From: Lachnospiraceae bacterium
GTDB lineage: Bacteria; Bacillota; Clostridia; Lachnospirales; Lachnospiraceae
Direction: 5' to 3'
Length of the DNA: 64,000 nucleotides
NCBI GenBank assembly: GCA_910575565.1
Contig: CAJTFL010000005.1
Location: 206,292-270,291 of the forward strand
The notes under the pieces: model-generated
Database searches by the model: none
Told to the model about the DNA's origin: nothing
What the model saw: only the letters and a program-made list of their open reading frames with translations
Position numbers and translations under genes: made by a program
Shown here: positions 53,599 through 63,546 of the stretch, piece by piece
How the letters are laid out: each line of letters opens with the position of its first letter
How positions within the stretch are numbered: the first letter of the stretch is position 1

Positions 53599-55407
53599 AT
53601 GAGTAACAGATTAAAAAATGATTTTGAAAAATTAACACAGATTATAATTGCTCTTTTCTGCGGTTATTATTTTCAAAAGTATATGAGGATTGCAAGTAAT
53701 AGTTTTATTTGGATATGTATATCATGTATAATTCTATATATGTTAACCCAGAATTATAGCAAATTTAGTAGAAGGGAAGTTTACCTAGTATATATTTTTT
53801 CGGGGATTTTAGGAGTATCTATTGTTGCTGGATATCATATAAAGACAAATTTTAATCTTTATTTTGGATTAATGACTGAAAGTTATATAACAGACTATTC
53901 AGTAAGTGACGTATTTGCTCTTGGTTTTTTAATTAAGACTATTTCATGTTTTTTTAAGTTTTTGATATCTAGGTTGGGGGAGTATACGAATAAGCTCGTT
54001 TTAAGACAAGCTTATGGCATTGATGACATAAAAAAATGGATGATTTTTGCATTCTGCTTTTTTGTTTTGTGGATTCCGTATTTTTTAGTATTTTATCCGG
54101 GATTTATATTTGGAGATTCTTTATCATCAATAGCACAAGCATTGGGACAGCATCCTTTAAATAATCATCATCCAATTATGTATACTTTCTTTGTGAAATT
54201 ATGTATTTGGTTTGGTGAAAAGATAAAAAATGTTACTTTTGGTTGTGCGGTTTATACGATTTTTCAGATGTTCTACATTTCATGCTGTATAAGCTATATG
54301 ATTTGTTGGCTGGGTAATAAAGGGATTTCTTTAAAGATACAGTTAATGCTGGTTGCTATGTATGGTGTAAGTCCTTTTTTTGCGCAAAATAGTATCGCTA
54401 TGTGGAAGGATCCAATGTTTTCTGCTACGTTTATATTATGGACATTGAAATTGTGTGACTATATATTACTGAAAGGAGATGTTGTTTGTTGCGATAAATG
54501 CTTTTGGCTAAAGTATGCGACAATACTAATTTTAATATGTTTTTTAAGAAACAATGGTATATATATTGTATTGTTTAGTGAACTCGCTTTTGGAATTGTT
54601 GCTTTTTTGCTGCATCATTCCTCAATTAAAATTTGCAAGATAAGAAAATTATTAGTGGTTACAGGAATTATTTGGGTGATTTCTAGTTTTGTGACCGGCC
54701 CAGTTTATTCTCGTCTTGAACTTCAAGGAGAACCTGTAGAAAGTCTGGGAATTGTTTTAAATCAAATGGCAAGAGTAGCAGCTACCGGAGGGGAAATGAG
54801 TGAGAAAGACGCAAATTTAATGGATAGTCTTTTGCCAATGGAAAAATATCCAGAAACGTATAGACCATTAGTTGTGGATATGTTAAAATGGGACGTGGAT
54901 TTTAGTCAATCTTATTTAAATAGCCATCTAAAAGAATTTTTTTATTCATATATTTCTATGATGTTAAAGAATCCTAAAGTTTATTTGGAGGGATGGGAGT
55001 TAAATACATTTGGATATTGGGCAATAAATTATTGGGAATTTAATTTTGATGCTGCAAATATATACAAGGGTGATTTGGACTATATAAATAGAAATGAGAA
55101 TTTTGGTGTCACGATGTGCAATCTATTAGAGAATGATTATTTTGATGTTAAGTCATACATTAAAGCAGAAGATTCTATGATTTCTTTAGCGGTAATAAAT
55201 TGGGTGATAATACTTTTGGCGTTTTTGGCAGTTTTAAAATGCAATTATGCTTGGGGAGTTGTTCTTGCACCATCTTTAGGAACGATTTTTGTTTTATTAA
55301 TAGCAACACCGTATGTTTACTGGCAAAGATATGGTTTGATGACATTGTATTTGCTTCCGATATATATGTTGTTGTTTTTCTATGTATTAAGGAATGAAAA
55401 AGGATAG
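53599..55407 (+). CDS. DUF6020-like polytopic membrane protein
   Basis: 602-aa integral membrane protein with about 12 hydrophobic segments. The motif VFYPGFIFGDSLSSIAQALG, followed by LNNHHPIMYTFFVKLCIWFG, is characteristic of DUF6020-type proteins of surface-glycan loci, believed to act on lipid-linked sugars outside the membrane. An extracytoplasmic segment near residues 410-510 contains LNQMARVAATGGEMSEKDAN. ATG 53599 is chosen because TAGGAGATGAT precedes it; the frame opens at 53524. A broken relative lies at 58599. Function is unproven; a polymerase or glycosyltransferase-C role is possible. Confidence 0.75.
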   Translation: MSNRLKNDFEKLTQIIIALFCGYYFQKYMRIASNSFIWICISCIILYMLTQNYSKFSRREVYLVYIFSGILGVSIVAGYHIKTNFNLYFGLMTESYITDYSVSDVFALGFLIKTISCFFKFLISRLGEYTNKLVLRQAYGIDDIKKWMIFAFCFFVLWIPYFLVFYPGFIFGDSLSSIAQALGQHPLNNHHPIMYTFFVKLCIWFGEKIKNVTFGCAVYTIFQMFYISCCISYMICWLGNKGISLKIQLMLVAMYGVSPFFAQNSIAMWKDPMFSATFILWTLKLCDYILLKGDVVCCDKCFWLKYATILILICFLRNNGIYIVLFSELAFGIVAFLLHHSSIKICKIRKLLVVTGIIWVISSFVTGPVYSRLELQGEPVESLGIVLNQMARVAATGGEMSEKDANLMDSLLPMEKYPETYRPLVVDMLKWDVDFSQSYLNSHLKEFFYSYISMMLKNPKVYLEGWELNTFGYWAINYWEFNFDAANIYKGDLDYINRNENFGVTMCNLLENDYFDVKSYIKAEDSMISLAVINWVIILLAFLAVLKCNYAWGVVLAPSLGTIFVLLIATPYVYWQRYGLMTLYLLPIYMLLFFYVLRNEKG

Positions 55408-55515
55408 AATGAATATTTTTTATGAAAGATATTTGTGGCTTGATATAAATTATATTTTTCAATGTTTTTTATAGTTTGGATGAGGTTAAAGGGGGCTTTT
55501 GGTAGGAGAATGGGA

Positions 55516-57579
55516 ATGGATGTAAAAAAATTAGATTATAAAGCATTGTTAAAAATTCTTTTTTTGACTGTCTTAATAGAAGTGACTATTTTAAATTTTC
55601 GTCATTGGGAGTCATTGCTTTTTCCACCTATGGAGAAATATGATGTTACCATTGGTGATGGAATAAAATTAGGAAAAAAGGGAAAGGGGATTATAAAGGA
55701 TGCTGGACAAGCATATATTGAATTTAAAAATATTGATCAAAATGTGAAAAATTTGTTTTTAGATTTGGAGATAGGAGATGGAAAGTTACCAGAAAAAATT
55801 AATGTTGCTATACAGGCAACGGATATGGCAAATAAAAATTATTTTTCTCTGCCAGAAAGAGAAATTATTAATGGGATTGTAAATAGTAAATATATTCGTT
55901 TACATCTTAGTGGAAAAAGCTCAAATATTAAAATTAACTTATTAGCGGCTAATGAAACACTGATACAAATTGCTGCTTTGGGAATAAATGTTCATGTCCC
56001 TTTTAGGTTTGATTTTTATCGTTTTATTGTAATGCTTATTGTTTTTGGCTTTCTTTATTGTTTTGTTTATAACAAAGAAATGTTTTTAAAACGATTAGAT
56101 CTCTCGCAAAGAAGGCAGAGACTATGTGTTGCTTTCTGTGTTATAGTGCAGATGCTTTGTGTGCTATGGATTGGACAGTCAATGCAGCCTTCCAAGAATT
56201 GGACAACAGACGAAATCAGGATGTCTTGGCCTGCTCATTCACAATATAATGAATTAGCAGATGCGTTGATAGATGGAAAAGTTTATTTAAAACGAAAACC
56301 ACCGGAGTCATTAAGTTTAATGGAAAATCCATATGATATGACAGAAAGAAATAAAATAGTAGTCCAAGAGCATCAGGAACGTTTTGACTGGGATTATGCA
56401 TATTTTAAAGGAAAATATTATTCATATTTCGGAGTAGTTCCAGCACTTCTTTTTTTTATACCATTTAAATTATTAACAGGTTCGGATTTATGGACCTGGG
56501 ATTTAGTTACAATGTGTGGTATTGCATATTGTATTGCATCTTTCTTTATGATATATCAATTTGCGAAAAAGTATTTTCAGGAAGCAAATTTAGGAAATTA
56601 TATATTATTGAGTAGTTTTTATATCTGGGGCAGTGCAATTACTTATTTAGTTCATTATGGAAACGTGTATTCATGCCCTATCATGATTTCTTTGTTGTTT
56701 GGAACATTAGGTTTAGGTTGTTATGTAAGCGCAAGTGATGGAAATATCATAAACAAATTCCGATTAACCATGGGAGCGCTGCTTATTGCATTAATTATGG
56801 GATGTAGACCGCATTTGGCGATTGTAATGCTATTTGCATTTCCTGTTTTTTGGCATGAAATAAAAGAAAAAAGATTATTTTTTTCAAAAAAGGGAATAGT
56901 AAATACTTGTTGCGTTATTGTGCCATTTTTAATTGTTGGTATTTTTTTAATGTGGTATAATTATGTTCGTTTTGAGTCTGTTTTTGATTTTGGAGCAAAT
57001 TATAATTTGACAAGCAATGATATGACGCATAGGGGGATTGTTTTTGAAAGATGGCCTTTGGGGGTGTTTATATATCTGTTTTATCCGCTTAAGGTGACGC
57101 CACAATTTCCTTTTTTGCAATTGGCAGATTTGAGTAATGATTATATGGGATATACAAGTAAAGAGTTAGTTATATGTGGTTTCTTTTCTATGAATTTTCT
57201 TGCACTAATTAGCTTCTGGATTTGGAAAATTAAGAGAATTTTAAAAAGAAAAAATGTCTTCGCAATAACAGCTTTTTGCTTTGCTAGTGCCATTGTTATT
57301 ATGTTAGCAGATATTCAATTATCCGGAATAACGCAGCGATATATGAGTGATTTTGGATGGCTATTTATATTAAGTGCAAATTTGATATTGCTTTCATTAG
57401 ATGCAGAGTTGAAGAACACAGAAATATATTTATACTATTGTAAAGGGTGTGCATTTTTGATTGGAATATCTATCTGTTTAAATATTGTTAATTTGTTTAT
57501 TGTGGGACGATATGGGGATTTAATTAATATGAATCCGCGTTTATATTATACGGTAAAATTTTGGATGCCGTTTTATTAA
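55516..57579 (+). CDS. Large polytopic membrane protein, glycosyltransferase-C-like
   Basis: 687-aa protein. A signal-anchor-like helix at the N-terminus is followed by an extracytoplasmic beta-rich domain (about 40-175), then about ten transmembrane helices. The first large loop contains WPAHSQYNELADALIDGKVY and YAYFKGKYYSYFGVVPALLF, an arrangement seen in clostridial GT-C-type mannosyl/rhamnosyl-transferase-like proteins. The donor would be a polyprenyl-phosphate sugar, consistent with the DPM1-like gene downstream. ATG 55516 (AGGAGA upstream) is preferred; other in-frame starts are 55462 and 55510. Assignment is by topology and context. Confidence 0.65.
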   Translation: MDVKKLDYKALLKILFLTVLIEVTILNFRHWESLLFPPMEKYDVTIGDGIKLGKKGKGIIKDAGQAYIEFKNIDQNVKNLFLDLEIGDGKLPEKINVAIQATDMANKNYFSLPEREIINGIVNSKYIRLHLSGKSSNIKINLLAANETLIQIAALGINVHVPFRFDFYRFIVMLIVFGFLYCFVYNKEMFLKRLDLSQRRQRLCVAFCVIVQMLCVLWIGQSMQPSKNWTTDEIRMSWPAHSQYNELADALIDGKVYLKRKPPESLSLMENPYDMTERNKIVVQEHQERFDWDYAYFKGKYYSYFGVVPALLFFIPFKLLTGSDLWTWDLVTMCGIAYCIASFFMIYQFAKKYFQEANLGNYILLSSFYIWGSAITYLVHYGNVYSCPIMISLLFGTLGLGCYVSASDGNIINKFRLTMGALLIALIMGCRPHLAIVMLFAFPVFWHEIKEKRLFFSKKGIVNTCCVIVPFLIVGIFLMWYNYVRFESVFDFGANYNLTSNDMTHRGIVFERWPLGVFIYLFYPLKVTPQFPFLQLADLSNDYMGYTSKELVICGFFSMNFLALISFWIWKIKRILKRKNVFAITAFCFASAIVIMLADIQLSGITQRYMSDFGWLFILSANLILLSLDAELKNTEIYLYYCKGCAFLIGISICLNIVNLFIVGRYGDLINMNPRLYYTVKFWMPFY

Positions 57580-57637
57580 AAGTTACGTTATATATTTTAG
57601 AAATAGTTTAGGGAAATATGATGAATGGAGGGTTGAA

Positions 57638-58609
57638 ATGGATAGGATAGCAATTTTAATTCCGTGTTATAATGAAAGCTTTACGATAGGTAAAGTAATT
57701 GCTGACTGGCAAAGGGAACTTCCAGAAGCGGTTATATATGTATATGATAATAATTCGACTGATGGGACAGCGCAAATAGCGAAACAAGCAGGTGCAATAG
57801 TGCGGCATGAATATCAGCAGGGAAAAGGTAATGTTGTAAGAAGAATGTTTCGTGAGATAGATGCTCAATGCTATATTATGATTGATGGAGATGACACTTA
57901 TCCGGCAGATATGGGAAAACTAATGGCAGGTGCAGTGTTGACTGAGAATGTAGATATGGTAATTGGTGATCGTTTATCCTCCACATATTTTGAAGAAAAT
58001 AAACGTCCTTTTCACAACTTGGGGAATTCGTTGGTTAGAGGATGTATTAATTGTTTGTTTAAGTGCAATATTCGTGATATAATGACAGGATATCGTGCAT
58101 TTAGTTATCAATTTGCAAAAACATTCCCGGTTTTAAGCAGAGGATTTGAAATAGAAACAGAAATGTCTATACACGCAATTGATAAAAATATGTTTATTAA
58201 GAATGTCATTATTGAATATCGTGATAGACCTGAAGGGAGTGAGTCAAAGTTAAATACATTTACAGATGGTTTTCGTGTTTTAGCGACAATAAGCAGATTA
58301 TATAAAGATTATAAACCACAGCAATTTTTTGGGATAATTGGAGCCTTTTTAATTGTATTGGCATCACTATTCTTTTTCCCCATTATGATAGAATATTGGC
58401 AGACAGGTTTGGTTCCGCAATTTCCAACACTAATAGTTTGTGGGTTCTCTGTAATCGCAGCATTGCTTTCGATATTTTCAGGATTCATTTTACAGGTTAT
58501 TAATGCAAAGGAGAAACAGGAGTTTGAATTTCGTTTACAAACTGTGCAAATGCAGCATAGACTGTTGATGAAGCTTACTAAATATGAGGAATTTAAAAAT
58601 GATAAATAG
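57638..58609 (+). CDS. DPM1/ArnC-like polyprenyl-phosphate glycosyltransferase
   Basis: 323-aa GT2 enzyme of the dolichol-phosphate-mannose-synthase type. The N-terminus is RIAILIPCYNESFTIGKVIA, followed by VYVYDNNSTDGTAQIAKQAG, the metal motif MIDGDDTYPADM, FHNLGNSLVRGCINCLFKCN and a polyprenyl-phosphate segment (IRDIMTGYRAFSYQFAKTFP). Two C-terminal transmembrane helices anchor it (FFGIIGAFLIVLASLFFFPI; FSVIAALLSIFSGFIL). It would charge undecaprenyl phosphate with a sugar for the GT-C-like membrane protein upstream. GGAGGGTTG precedes the ATG. Confidence 0.9.
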   Translation: MDRIAILIPCYNESFTIGKVIADWQRELPEAVIYVYDNNSTDGTAQIAKQAGAIVRHEYQQGKGNVVRRMFREIDAQCYIMIDGDDTYPADMGKLMAGAVLTENVDMVIGDRLSSTYFEENKRPFHNLGNSLVRGCINCLFKCNIRDIMTGYRAFSYQFAKTFPVLSRGFEIETEMSIHAIDKNMFIKNVIIEYRDRPEGSESKLNTFTDGFRVLATISRLYKDYKPQQFFGIIGAFLIVLASLFFFPIMIEYWQTGLVPQFPTLIVCGFSVIAALLSIFSGFILQVINAKEKQEFEFRLQTVQMQHRLLMKLTKYEEFKNDK

Positions 58610-59641
58610 AAAGAAAATGACCGTCTCGTTGATTATAGGAATTTATTTATCTTGTACGTTATTTATTAGTATAAAATTTCCACCGATCATATCGGATTTG
58701 CCGTTTGCTGCGATTGACGCATTGCCGCAAAATGGTGTGGCGGTGCTTCTTGATCATATGCGCATAGTATTTGATGCGGGTTACGGTATTGGGCAGTCAG
58801 CAGTTGCATTTTTATGTGCATGGTTATTTATCAAATTAAAGGGTGTACATTAAGTTTGAAAACTTGCTTGCTTCATGGAGTGGCAGCATTGTTGGCTGCA
58901 CTTTTCCGAAATAATTGTATTTATGCGGTTTTCCGGCAACGGTGATTTTGATTTGTGCCATGCTTTTACAAAAGCAGCGAGTTAGGTATGTTTTAACTAT
59001 TTTATTATGTGTGCTGTTTTATTTTGGGTATAATCATTATATTATCAACTATAAAGGAGTAAAACCTGGCTCCACTGTTGAGGCACTCTCTATTCCGTTT
59101 CAGCAGACAGCGCGGACAGTTAAATATTATGGGAATGATTTAACGAAAGAAGAGATAGATGGTATTAGTATATTGTTTCAATACGAACAATTGGCAGAGT
59201 TACGGATATTATGCATTTACACCAAATCTTCCAGAGCAATCAGGGAACTGGAATAGTGGTATGACAGTTTTTGATTGGATTGGATGTAATGGAGACTTTG
59301 ACGAAAATTTTCAATTTCATTTTCTTGAATCGTTTAGTGTCCCGCGTCAGGTTTTGCACGCATGGGCAAAAGTTTGGGATAAGATTCCTATATTATGTTT
59401 AACGGATATATGTGCGTTATATACTTGGCTCATTGTATTAATATTTTATTATTTGTTAACAAAAAAATATTTTATGAGAACAATCCCGATTATTGCAGTA
59501 GGGATTATGATTCTAACGTGTGTTGCATCGCCGGTGAATGACTGTTTTCGTTATTTTATTCCAGTTGCAGCATCGCTTCCTGCTTTATTTACTTTATTGA
59601 CGGACTGGAAAGATGGGTTTGAGAAGGGAAAAGTGAATTAA
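58599..59641 (+). pseudogene. DUF6020-like membrane protein, multiply disrupted
   Basis: Three frames carry one degraded gene. Frame 1 (58599-58853) gives the N-terminus with KFPPIISDLPFAAIDALPQN. A second frame picks up at 58857 with HGVAALLAALFRNNCIYAV and switches at the T4 tract 58929-58932 (one T short) to PATVILICAMLLQKQRVRYV, then KPGSTVEALSIPFQQTARTV. Near 59200 a further out-of-frame junction leads to SYGYYAFTPNLPEQSGNWNS and the C-terminus CVASPVNDCFRYFIPVAASL, ending at 59641. The joined fragments total about 345 codons against 602 in the intact relative at 53599, so internal segments are also missing. Non-functional. Confidence 0.75.
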
Positions 59642-60744
59642 TGAGAAATGAAAGGGATATGTCTGTAGAATTGGCAAGGATATTGGCGTGCTTGATCGTT
59701 ATCGGGGTACATTCATGCCTTGCTGTTTACCGCGAAAATTATTACGATTTAAATAGGGTGTTTATTTCGTGCCTTTTTGCAGATGGAGTAGCAGTTTTCT
59801 GGCTTATTATGGGGGGATTTCTTTTTGAAAATTTGGATTACAAAAGATTATTTCAGAAAACATTAAGAAGTGTTGGAATACCAATGATAGGTATTACTGT
59901 ATTTACATTCTATTTATCTGGTTGGGCAATAGACGGGATGCCATTGCTGCAAAGTATTTCGCATACAAAAGAAGATTATATATATATATTTCAATCGCTT
60001 CTGGCTTGGGAGCCTCCGGGGTATGTTGGGTATTTGTGGTACTTGTACACATACTTTATGGTGATATTATGTTTTCCGATATTGAAAAGTTTTGCAGAAT
60101 ATTTGGATGGAAGTAAAAAACGAATTAAAGTGTTTTTGGTTATATCTTTTTTGTTTTTGGTAATTAATGATATGTCAAATAACCGATTGGCAGCGTTTTC
60201 CCATCACTCAATTAATGCATTAATACCCGCGTCTCTGGAAGTGTTGTGGGGACATATTTTGTATAGAAATAAGGATAAATTCGCAAATAAAAAAGGTGTT
60301 TTATTTGGCATAGTTATTTTTGTGGTATTGAATGTATTTAGAACAATAATTCAATTTATACTCTATAATATGGATAAAGGAAATCATATTTTGTATTGGT
60401 ATACAAGCATTGGACTTATATGTTCGATTTCCATAATGATATTTTGCGTTTCTGTGATGAGAAGGGCTAAAAAGTGGATAAAAAGGTTAGTTGGATTTAT
60501 TGCAGGACATACATTGAATATTTATTTGTTCCATTCATTAGTTATTGCAAAATTGCGAAGATATGGCATTCAGGATAAGTTGTATGAATATGTAGCAGAT
60601 TTTACTAAATCATGTGTTGGGGATTTTATTTATACTGGTTTTATTGTTTTACTGGTGTTTCTTTTATCTATGTGTATATCGGTTCTTTTTAGAGCAATAA
60701 AGCACATCTGGAAAAGACTGTTTAAGGCACGACTGTTATTATAA
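59641..60744 (+). CDS. Acyltransferase-3 family membrane O-acetyltransferase
   Basis: 367-aa protein with about ten transmembrane helices. The family opening MSVELARILACLIVIGVHSC holds the catalytic-type His, followed by LFADGVAVFWLIMGGFLFE. This group (OatA/WecH/NolX-like) transfers acetyl or other acyl groups to cell-surface sugars. It starts at the last base of the preceding pseudogene (TAATG). It would decorate the polysaccharide made by this locus. AT-rich like its neighbours. Confidence 0.88.
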   Translation: MRNERDMSVELARILACLIVIGVHSCLAVYRENYYDLNRVFISCLFADGVAVFWLIMGGFLFENLDYKRLFQKTLRSVGIPMIGITVFTFYLSGWAIDGMPLLQSISHTKEDYIYIFQSLLAWEPPGYVGYLWYLYTYFMVILCFPILKSFAEYLDGSKKRIKVFLVISFLFLVINDMSNNRLAAFSHHSINALIPASLEVLWGHILYRNKDKFANKKGVLFGIVIFVVLNVFRTIIQFILYNMDKGNHILYWYTSIGLICSISIMIFCVSVMRRAKKWIKRLVGFIAGHTLNIYLFHSLVIAKLRRYGIQDKLYEYVADFTKSCVGDFIYTGFIVLLVFLLSMCISVLFRAIKHIWKRLFKARLLL

Positions 60745-60787
60745 AGAACTGCTTTATTTAAGGTACTTTGATATAGGGGAAAAAGAA

Positions 60788-63040
60788 ATGAATGTGATCG
60801 ATTATATTAAAAAAAAGGATAATAATCAACTGTTGACTGAAAAATTGTATTTAATTGTTTTTGCTGTTTATACAGCACGCCTTTTTTTAGACACAACAAT
60901 TATAAGTATACCATGGTCAGGGCTTGTCTATGACATAATGCGGGCATCTGTGATATGTATTGTTTTTTTAAAGGTGGGTTATTCAGATGAATATAAAGGA
61001 AAAAGATTATTTATTTGCATTTGTATTTCCGCACTTTTCCTTCTATCCTGGATGTCCACATGGTACTTATTTCTATTTGAACTTGCAATCTTGTTAATCG
61101 GCGCAGTAGATATCCCCTACAAAAAAATATTAAAAGTATACGTCTGGTGTGCCATCATCATTATGGGACTAGCCATGCTAGGTGCGTTAACCGGCGCAGT
61201 CCGTGACCTAACTTACGTGAAAGACAAAACATACAGGCACTCCTTCGGTATTTGCTACCCCACCGATTTTGCCGCCCACGGAATTTACTTATTGCTTTCC
61301 ATTTGGGTAGTATATGAAAATATCCCCGTAATGATAGGCATCATCGCCATGCTGCTGTTTGCGGCCTTCCAATATCGTTATTGCTACACAGAATGCAGCG
61401 AAATAGTGGCGGTTTTATCGGCAGTTGGGATGGCGTATGTATGGCTTGTATCACGCATAAAGGATAAAAAATCATTAATTGCAAAGTTTACCTGGTGCAT
61501 CGATCAGCTCTTGACAGTATTTATGGGAATTTGTGCAGGGATCATTATATGGATGTCATTTAAATGCGGTGATGAGTATCCTCTTCTGCAGAAAATCGAT
61601 TCAATCATATCCGGCCGGCTGACTTTGGCACAGAGAGCTTTTCGTGAGTATGGCATTAAATATTTTGGAACTGCCTTCGATATGGTTGGTTTTGGAAGTG
61701 AAACCGTAAGGCGCTCCGGATATAATTTTGTGGACAGTTCATTCTGCTTAATTCTTGTACGGTACGGGATGGCCGTACTGGCGGCGGTTTTGGTTATTTA
61801 TTTTTTGGTGGAGCGCAAGGCGTTGCGCAGCGGGAAGCGAAAGCTGATGGTTGCTTTTGCCTTAATTTCCATCCACAGTGTGATCGAGCATCATTTACTG
61901 GAATTAGCGTACAATCCCTTTCTTCTTTTAGCCTTTGCGGATATCTCCCCGGAAAGTGATGGGCAGGTTCAGGCGAAGAAAAAAATTACCCGAAACCAGA
62001 TAGGATACTGCATTGGCGCGGCGTTATTGTTTATGATGATGCCGATAATTATCCCATATGGGAAGACGATTGTCACGTTACTGCGGTTATATGAGCCAGG
62101 CAGAAATAAATATTTTATCGCCGCAGTGTTAATCCTGGCAGTCGCCGCAGCCATGTTCATTAAAGAGGCAGTGGATCTGATTCTTTTGAGGCTGGATAAG
62201 GAAAAAATCTGCCAGAAAAAGGGTCTGATGGCCGCAAGCTCTTTCTGTGTGCTGCTGCTTGCGCTTATCGTATCGGAGCATACCATCAGCCGAAAAATGT
62301 TTTTATACGAAGAATCCCTGGAAACAGGGAAAAAGGCGATTTCCGCCTTGCAGAAAGCGGATTTGCCGCCTTATAAGATTTTTGTGGATGATATCCCGGA
62401 GATTTATAAGCGCCAGGTAGGGGGGATATCTAACCGTGTAATGACGGCAGACAGTGCCGCTGACGATGTGGAAGAAGATATTGTGCTGATTGCAAAGAAT
62501 GACCGGGATATTTTCCGCCTGACCGATGAGGGATGCTGGTTCGGGGAATTGTCTGACCGTGAAGGGATTTATACGGACAGTGAGGAAGCGGTTAAGATTT
62601 TGGAGGAAAATGGTATCTCCATGAGCGATCACTATAGCGTAAGGAAAGAGGTGGATTTAGCGGATTTGGCCGGGAGGAATGGGCTGGCTATGAGCGAAAA
62701 TGGCGGCCTGCTTGTGGAAGGCCAGGACAAGTCCCTGATTTACGGCTCCTATGATGTGATTTACCATGGACGCCTGCGGGTGGAATATAAACTGAAGCTG
62801 CTGGATAGTTCCATTACCGATGGGGAATTAGCGAAGGTTAGGCTTTCCTTTGACTGGGGAAGGAATGTGGTGAAGGAACAGGGATTGACCAGGGCGGATT
62901 TTGATGAAAATGGGTATTGTACGGCGGTGATTGAGGAGGATGTGAATACGTCGGAAGGCGGGGAATACCTCCTGTTTGCCAATGGGGATACCCGGATTGA
63001 GATAGAAAGCATTAGTTATGGGAAGGTGGATATGGAGTAA
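60788..63040 (+). CDS. Wzy-like polytopic membrane protein with a C-terminal soluble domain
   Basis: 750-aa protein. Residues 1-390 contain about ten transmembrane helices in the style of O-antigen polymerases (RHSFGICYPTDFAAHGIYLL loop; NFVDSSFCLILVRYGMAVLA). Two or three more helices lie between about 400 and 510, and a C-terminal domain of about 230 residues follows (YEESLETGKKAISALQ to the end) with a beta-rich pattern near LLVEGQDKSLIYGSYDVIYH. The gene changes composition along its length. The 5' part is about as AT-rich as the island (27% GC in 60841-60900), while the 3' part is near backbone (53% in 62941-63000). Confidence 0.75.
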   Translation: MNVIDYIKKKDNNQLLTEKLYLIVFAVYTARLFLDTTIISIPWSGLVYDIMRASVICIVFLKVGYSDEYKGKRLFICICISALFLLSWMSTWYLFLFELAILLIGAVDIPYKKILKVYVWCAIIIMGLAMLGALTGAVRDLTYVKDKTYRHSFGICYPTDFAAHGIYLLLSIWVVYENIPVMIGIIAMLLFAAFQYRYCYTECSEIVAVLSAVGMAYVWLVSRIKDKKSLIAKFTWCIDQLLTVFMGICAGIIIWMSFKCGDEYPLLQKIDSIISGRLTLAQRAFREYGIKYFGTAFDMVGFGSETVRRSGYNFVDSSFCLILVRYGMAVLAAVLVIYFLVERKALRSGKRKLMVAFALISIHSVIEHHLLELAYNPFLLLAFADISPESDGQVQAKKKITRNQIGYCIGAALLFMMMPIIIPYGKTIVTLLRLYEPGRNKYFIAAVLILAVAAAMFIKEAVDLILLRLDKEKICQKKGLMAASSFCVLLLALIVSEHTISRKMFLYEESLETGKKAISALQKADLPPYKIFVDDIPEIYKRQVGGISNRVMTADSAADDVEEDIVLIAKNDRDIFRLTDEGCWFGELSDREGIYTDSEEAVKILEENGISMSDHYSVRKEVDLADLAGRNGLAMSENGGLLVEGQDKSLIYGSYDVIYHGRLRVEYKLKLLDSSITDGELAKVRLSFDWGRNVVKEQGLTRADFDENGYCTAVIEEDVNTSEGGEYLLFANGDTRIEIESISYGKVDME

Positions 63041-63227
63041 AAGGAAGAATGAGGCATAGGTAGGCCAAGAAGGAGAGCCGGGGAATGATGAGTAGGAATC
63101 ATTATTGACGATGCATCAACACAGGATTGTGTAAGAGGGTGCTGCAAAATGCGTAAGTGCATAATGCGAAGCGTAACCTTGTGCATAAATTTCATGCAGA
63201 AGCACAAAATAATGTAAAGACAATGTG
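63041..63227. other. Intergenic before the toxin-antitoxin pair
   Basis: Short spacer without a recognisable gene. The DinJ promoter begins at 63228. Confidence 0.4.
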
Positions 63228-63256
63228 TTGAATTTGTCTTTATCATATGATAATAT
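63228..63256 (+). promoter_or_regulatory. Toxin-antitoxin promoter with palindromic operator
   Basis: TTGAAT, 17 bp, TAATAT. A perfect 14-bp palindrome, TTATCATATGATAA (63240-63253), overlaps the -10 element, as expected for autorepression by the RelB/DinJ-type antitoxin. Confidence 0.7.
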
Positions 63257-63285
63257 ATAGGCAGAATAAAGAAGGGGGTGCTATT

Positions 63286-63546
63286 ATGGCACAAACATTG
63301 GTAAATATCCGTATGGATGAAGAATTAAAAAAGAACATGGAGCAGACTTGTCAGGAACTTGGAATGAACATGACTACTGCAATTACTATATTTGCGAAAA
63401 AAATGACAAGGGAAAAAAGGATTCCGTTTGATGTATCTGTTGATCCATTTTATTCAGAAAGCAACATGGCACATTTGCGCAGAGGTGTGGAAGCGCTCAA
63501 TGCCGGAAATGGTGTAGAACATGATATTATTGAGGCAGACGAATGA
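63286..63546 (+). CDS. RelB/DinJ-family antitoxin
   Basis: 86-aa antitoxin. The ribbon-helix-helix N-terminus TLVNIRMDEELKKNMEQTCQ continues to LGMNMTTAITIFAKKMTREK; the C-terminal acidic tail neutralises the toxin. ATG 63286 follows GGGGGTG; the frame opens earlier at 63247. The promoter carries a palindrome overlapping the -10. Its stop overlaps the toxin start by 4 bp (ATGA), giving coupled translation. Confidence 0.92.
   Translation: MAQTLVNIRMDEELKKNMEQTCQELGMNMTTAITIFAKKMTREKRIPFDVSVDPFYSESNMAHLRRGVEALNAGNGVEHDIIEADE

Noticed and set aside
58915..59256. Independent 113-aa membrane protein
   Set aside because: Its sequence continues homologous fragments in other frames on both sides, so it is part of the DUF6020-like pseudogene.
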